NCBI GenBank assembly: GCA_905198155.1
Contig: CAJKBQ010000063.1
Location: 1-7,177 of the forward strand
Length of the DNA: 7,177 nt
From: an uncultured Eubacteriales bacterium
Lineage (GTDB): Bacteria > Bacillota > Clostridia > Oscillospirales > Acutalibacteraceae
Direction: 5' to 3'
In this document: in pieces, positions 4,851-7,177 of the stretch
How the letters are laid out: each line of letters begins with the position of its first letter
Numbering within the stretch: the first letter of the stretch is position 1
The notes under the pieces: generated by a model
The model's input: only the letters and a program-made list of their open reading frames with translations
What the model was told of the DNA's origin: nothing
Database searches by the model: none
Program-made: the position numbers and the translations under genes

Positions 4851-6155
4851 ATGAATTATCTCAACAAAAAGAGTGTCGAGGACATCGACGTCAACGGCAA
4901 ACGCGTACTCGTGCGCTGCGACTTCAACGTCCCGATGAAAGACGGCCAGATCACCAGCGACAAGCGCATCACCAGCGCGCTGCCGACGATCAAGTACCTG
5001 CTGGCGCATGGCGCGAAAGTGATCCTGTGCTCGCACATGGGCAAGCCGCACGCGGTGCTGACCGCGGGCTTTGGGCTGGACAAGAAGGAAAAAGCCAAGG
5101 TCGCGGCGCTGCCGGAAGCGGAGCAGGCGGCGGCCAAGCAGCAGCTGCTGGACAAAGCCAAAGCCGAGGATCCGAAGAAATTCACGCTGAAACCCGTTGC
5201 CGACCGGCTGAACGAATACCTGGACGGCGTCGTCACGTTTGCGACGGACATCATCGGGCCGGACGCGAAAGCCAAAGTGGCGGCGCTGGCGCCGGGCAAA
5301 GCGGTATTGCTGGAAAACGTGCGGTTTGACGCGCGCGAAACCAAAAACGACCCGACCATGGCCAAAGAGCTGGCGTCGCTGGCGGACGTGTATGTGAACG
5401 ACGCGTTCGGTTCGGCGCACCGTGCGCACGCCTCCACGGCGGGCGTCGCGGACTACCTGCCGGCGGTGTGCGGCTACCTGATCCAAAAGGAAATCACCGT
5501 GATGGGCAACGCGCTGGCGAACCCGAAGCGTCCGTTCGTGGCGATTTTGGGCGGCGCCAAAGTGTCCGACAAAATCGGCGTGATCGAAAACCTGATCGAC
5601 AAAGTGGACACGCTGATTATCGGCGGCGGCATGGCGTACACGTTCATGAAAGCGCTGGGCAATTCGATCGGCACCTCCATTTGCGAGGACGACAAAGTGG
5701 AGCTGGCCAAAGAGATGATGAACAAAGCGCGCGCCAAAGGCGTCAGCTTCCTGCTGCCGGTGGACAACATCGTCGGCCGCAAATATGACCCGGAAACGCC
5801 GTATATGCGCATCTACTCCGATGCCATCCCGGACGGCTGGATGGGGCTGGACATCGGGCCGATCACGCAGGAGCTGTTTGCCAAAACGCTGATCGGCGCG
5901 GGCACCGTCGTGTGGAACGGACCGATGGGCGTGTCCGAATGGGATCACTTTGCGTCGGGCACCGTTGCGGTAGCGCAGGCGGTTGCGGACAGCGGCGCGA
6001 TTTCGATCATCGGCGGCGGCGACTCGGCGGCTGCGGTTGAAAAACTCGGCTTTGCCGACAAGATGACACACATCTCCACCGGCGGCGGCGCGTCCCTCGA
6101 ATTCCTGGAAGGCAAAGAGCTGCCGGGGATTGCGTGCCTGAACGAGAAAGACTAA
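4851..6155 (+). CDS. pgk: Phosphoglycerate kinase
   Basis: This cytoplasmic glycolytic enzyme transfers phosphate from 1,3-bisphosphoglycerate to ADP, giving ATP and 3-phosphoglycerate. The start is the ATG at 4851, with GAGGTG seven bases upstream. Family marks: RCDFNVP (residues 22-28) with the substrate-binding Arg22, Asp24 and Asn26; Arg39; SHMGKP (61-66); LLENVRF; VNDAFGSAHRAHAS; ILGGAKVSDKI; DTLIIGGGMAYTF; VVWNGPMGV; GGGDSAAA; and the C-terminal STGGGASLEFLEGKELPG. At 434 residues it is some 35 longer than usual, because of a Lys/Ala/Glu-rich insertion at about residues 67-110, right after SHMGKP. Lys65 stands where most PGKs have Arg (SHLGRP). It heads the operon with tpiA and gpmI; gap, often next to pgk, is not upstream here. 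Confidence 0.97.
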   Translation: MNYLNKKSVEDIDVNGKRVLVRCDFNVPMKDGQITSDKRITSALPTIKYLLAHGAKVILCSHMGKPHAVLTAGFGLDKKEKAKVAALPEAEQAAAKQQLLDKAKAEDPKKFTLKPVADRLNEYLDGVVTFATDIIGPDAKAKVAALAPGKAVLLENVRFDARETKNDPTMAKELASLADVYVNDAFGSAHRAHASTAGVADYLPAVCGYLIQKEITVMGNALANPKRPFVAILGGAKVSDKIGVIENLIDKVDTLIIGGGMAYTFMKALGNSIGTSICEDDKVELAKEMMNKARAKGVSFLLPVDNIVGRKYDPETPYMRIYSDAIPDGWMGLDIGPITQELFAKTLIGAGTVVWNGPMGVSEWDHFASGTVAVAQAVADSGAISIIGGGDSAAAVEKLGFADKMTHISTGGGASLEFLEGKELPGIACLNEKD

Positions 6156-6167
6156 GTAAATTTTTGT

Positions 6168-6210
6168 GCGATAGAGAGTAGATGGTGCAAAGCGATCTAT
6201 TCTCTATTGC
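6168..6210 (+). other. Long RNA hairpin between pgk and tpiA
   Basis: The 16-nt arms at 6168-6183 and 6195-6210 pair over their full length, with two G-U pairs as RNA, around an 11-nt loop. The sequence after the stem (TGTTTCC) is too poor in U for efficient intrinsic termination, and tpiA follows with no promoter that I can see. It is therefore more likely an mRNA-stability or processing element that sets relative pgk and tpiA levels, or a partial attenuator. Its AGATA/TCTAT content recalls the heptamer arrays upstream of the permease. Confidence 0.65.
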
Positions 6211-6212
6211 TG

Positions 6213-6230
6213 TTTCCGCTGTCGCGGAAA
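6213..6230 (+). other. Second, short RNA hairpin upstream of tpiA
   Basis: TTTCCGC (6213-6219) and GCGGAAA (6224-6230) form a perfect 7-bp stem with a TGTC loop. It starts two bases after the larger hairpin and ends 6 nt before the tpiA ribosome binding site (AAAGGA, 6237-6242). No U-tract follows, so it is not a terminator. It may stabilise the 5' end of a processed tpiA transcript. Confidence 0.5.
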
Positions 6231-6252
6231 ATATGGAAAGGAAGCCAAAACC

Positions 6253-7020
6253 ATGAACAAATCCCTCCGCCCGGCCATCATCGCCGGCAACTGGAAAATG
6301 AACAAAACCCCCGCCGAGGCGACCGAACTGATCGAGGCGATCAAGCCGCTGGTCAAAGACGCGCAGTGCGGCGTGGTCGTCTGCGTGCCGTATGTTGATC
6401 TGCAGGCGGCGCTGGACGCCACCAAAGGCACGAACATCGGCGTCGGCGCCGAAAACGTCCACTGGGCAAAATCCGGTGCGTTCACCGGCGAAATCTCCGC
6501 CGAAATGCTCACGTCCATGGGCGTGCAGTACGTCATCATCGGCCACAGCGAGCGCCGCACCTACTTCGGCGAGACCGACGAGACCGTCAATCAGCGCGTG
6601 CGCGCCGCGCTCGACGCCGGGCTGAAAGTGATCCTGTGCGTCGGCGAAGTCAAATCGCAGCGCCTGGCGGGCATCACCGATGAAGTCGTCGGGATGCAGA
6701 CGAAGCTGGACCTCGCGGGCGTGACGGCCGACGAGCTGAAAAACGTGATCATCGCGTACGAGCCGGTGTGGGCAATCGGCACGGGACTCACGGCGACCCC
6801 AGCGCAGGCCGAGGAAACCTGCGGCGCGATCCGTGCGGTGCTGGCGAAGCTGTACGGCGAAGCGGCGGCGGACGGTGTCACCATCCAGTACGGCGGCTCG
6901 ATGAACGCCGGCAATGCGGCCGAGCTGCTCAGCCAGCCGAACGTGGACGGCGGCTTGATCGGCGGCGCGTCGCTGAAACCGAACGATTTCGCGACGATCG
7001 TTGCGGCGGCGAATGCCTGA
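6253..7020 (+). CDS. tpiA: Triosephosphate isomerase
   Basis: This cytoplasmic TIM-barrel enzyme interconverts dihydroxyacetone phosphate and glyceraldehyde 3-phosphate. At 255 residues it has the normal length. The start ATG at 6253 follows AAAGGA by 10 nt. The catalytic residues are all present: Asn13 and Lys15 in AGNWKMN, His98 in IIGHSERR, and Glu170 in AYEPVWAIGTG, which also contains the mobile loop 6. The phosphate-binding IQYGGSMNAGN and GGLIGGASL motifs are intact. A small oddity is GEVKSQRLAG (131-140), where most enzymes have GExLxxREAG; this does not touch the catalytic residues. It lies 97 bp after pgk, separated by two hairpins, and 46 bp before gpmI, so it is probably expressed from the pgk promoter. 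Confidence 0.97.
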   Translation: MNKSLRPAIIAGNWKMNKTPAEATELIEAIKPLVKDAQCGVVVCVPYVDLQAALDATKGTNIGVGAENVHWAKSGAFTGEISAEMLTSMGVQYVIIGHSERRTYFGETDETVNQRVRAALDAGLKVILCVGEVKSQRLAGITDEVVGMQTKLDLAGVTADELKNVIIAYEPVWAIGTGLTATPAQAEETCGAIRAVLAKLYGEAAADGVTIQYGGSMNAGNAAELLSQPNVDGGLIGGASLKPNDFATIVAAANA

Positions 7021-7021
7021 T

Positions 7022-7040
7022 TTTTGCAGCGACTGCAAAA
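7022..7040 (+). other. Short perfect hairpin between tpiA and gpmI
   Basis: TTTTGCAG (7022-7029) and CTGCAAAA (7033-7040) form an 8-bp perfect stem with a CGA loop, starting directly after the tpiA stop codon. No T-run follows on either strand, so it is not an intrinsic terminator. A role in mRNA processing or 3'-end protection is possible. Confidence 0.5.
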
Positions 7041-7066
7041 TACAGGGAAAGGAATGATTCTGGATT

Positions 7067-7177
7067 ATGAAAAAACCGATTGTATTGTGCATCATGGACG
7101 GCTTCGGGATTAACCCGGAGGTGCGCGGCAACGCGATCAAAGCAGCAAAAACGCCCAACCTGACCCGCTTGTTTGCG
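7067..7177 (+). CDS. gpmI: 2,3-bisphosphoglycerate-independent phosphoglycerate mutase (5' part)
   Basis: Only the first 37 residues are in the window. They begin KKPIVLCIMDGFGINPEVRG and continue NAIKAAKTPNLTRLF, the characteristic N-terminus of the cofactor-independent mutase. Asp11 in the MDGFG motif is the conserved metal-binding aspartate of the alkaline-phosphatase-like fold; the catalytic serine lies beyond the edge. The enzyme converts 3-phosphoglycerate to 2-phosphoglycerate in the cytoplasm with Mn2+ as cofactor. The ATG at 7067 follows a GGGAAAGGAA site with a rather long spacing of about 12 nt. A nearer ATG at 7054 is out of frame. It continues the pgk-tpiA operon; eno may follow outside the window. 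Confidence 0.93.
   Translation, partial: MKKPIVLCIMDGFGINPEVRGNAIKAAKTPNLTRLFA

Noticed and set aside
4554..6071. 505-codon minus-strand frame opposite pgk
   Set aside because: Its product is Arg/His/Val-rich with no domain and lies across pgk, which is certain.
7022..7040. Terminator after tpiA
   Set aside because: The hairpin has no T-run on either strand and gpmI follows directly with its own ribosome binding site.
1..7177. CRISPR array, tRNA or rRNA gene
   Set aside because: No regularly spaced repeats with variable spacers, no cloverleaf pattern and no recognisable rRNA segment were seen; the heptamer arrays are tandem without spacers.

Overview
The window looks like a piece of a Gram-positive anaerobe chromosome, most likely a GC-rich Clostridia of the Oscillospiraceae/Ruminococcaceae type. 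This rests on the GC-rich core genes, strong AGGAGG-type ribosome binding sites, a clustered pgk-tpiA-gpmI glycolysis operon of Firmicutes type, and a mobile-element replication gene typical of gut Clostridia. The genus is not decided by anything I can see.

Positions 1-707 are accessory DNA read mainly on the minus strand. The start of a winged-helix replication-initiator-like gene (1-343, running off the left edge) lies behind a long leader with a clear minus-strand intrinsic terminator (494-538) and an 11-bp inverted repeat. This arrangement fits the replication module of an integrative conjugative element (ICE). Positions 708-1199 hold an AT-rich plus-strand reading frame of unknown function. 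Its coding character continues upstream of the first ATG with no start codon, so it looks like the 3' remnant of a longer gene. From 1200 to 1731 there is no convincing gene, but there is much structure: a 15-bp direct repeat, a strong plus-strand terminator, a good sigma-A promoter, and two arrays of a 7-nt repeat facing each other as a 33-nt inverted repeat just ahead of the next gene.

From 1732 on, the sequence is GC-rich core chromosome, all on the plus strand. An AEC-family permease (1732-2652) and a large cytoplasmic LVIVD-repeat beta-propeller protein of unknown role (2690-4726) appear to form an operon driven by the promoter near 1516-1544. A second strong promoter (4768-4796) drives pgk (4851-6155), tpiA (6253-7020) and gpmI (7067 to the right edge). 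These encode three lower-glycolysis enzymes: phosphoglycerate kinase, triosephosphate isomerase and cofactor-independent phosphoglycerate mutase. The pgk leader has an 18-bp site resembling a Rex (NADH-sensing) operator directly after the predicted transcription start. RNA hairpins without U-tracts sit between pgk and tpiA and between tpiA and gpmI, which suggests processing or stability control rather than termination.

No wholly new system is evident. The points most worth a second look are the heptamer inverted repeat at the transcript start of the permease gene, the headless AT-rich gene beside the mobile element, the possible Rex site, and the charged insertion in PGK.
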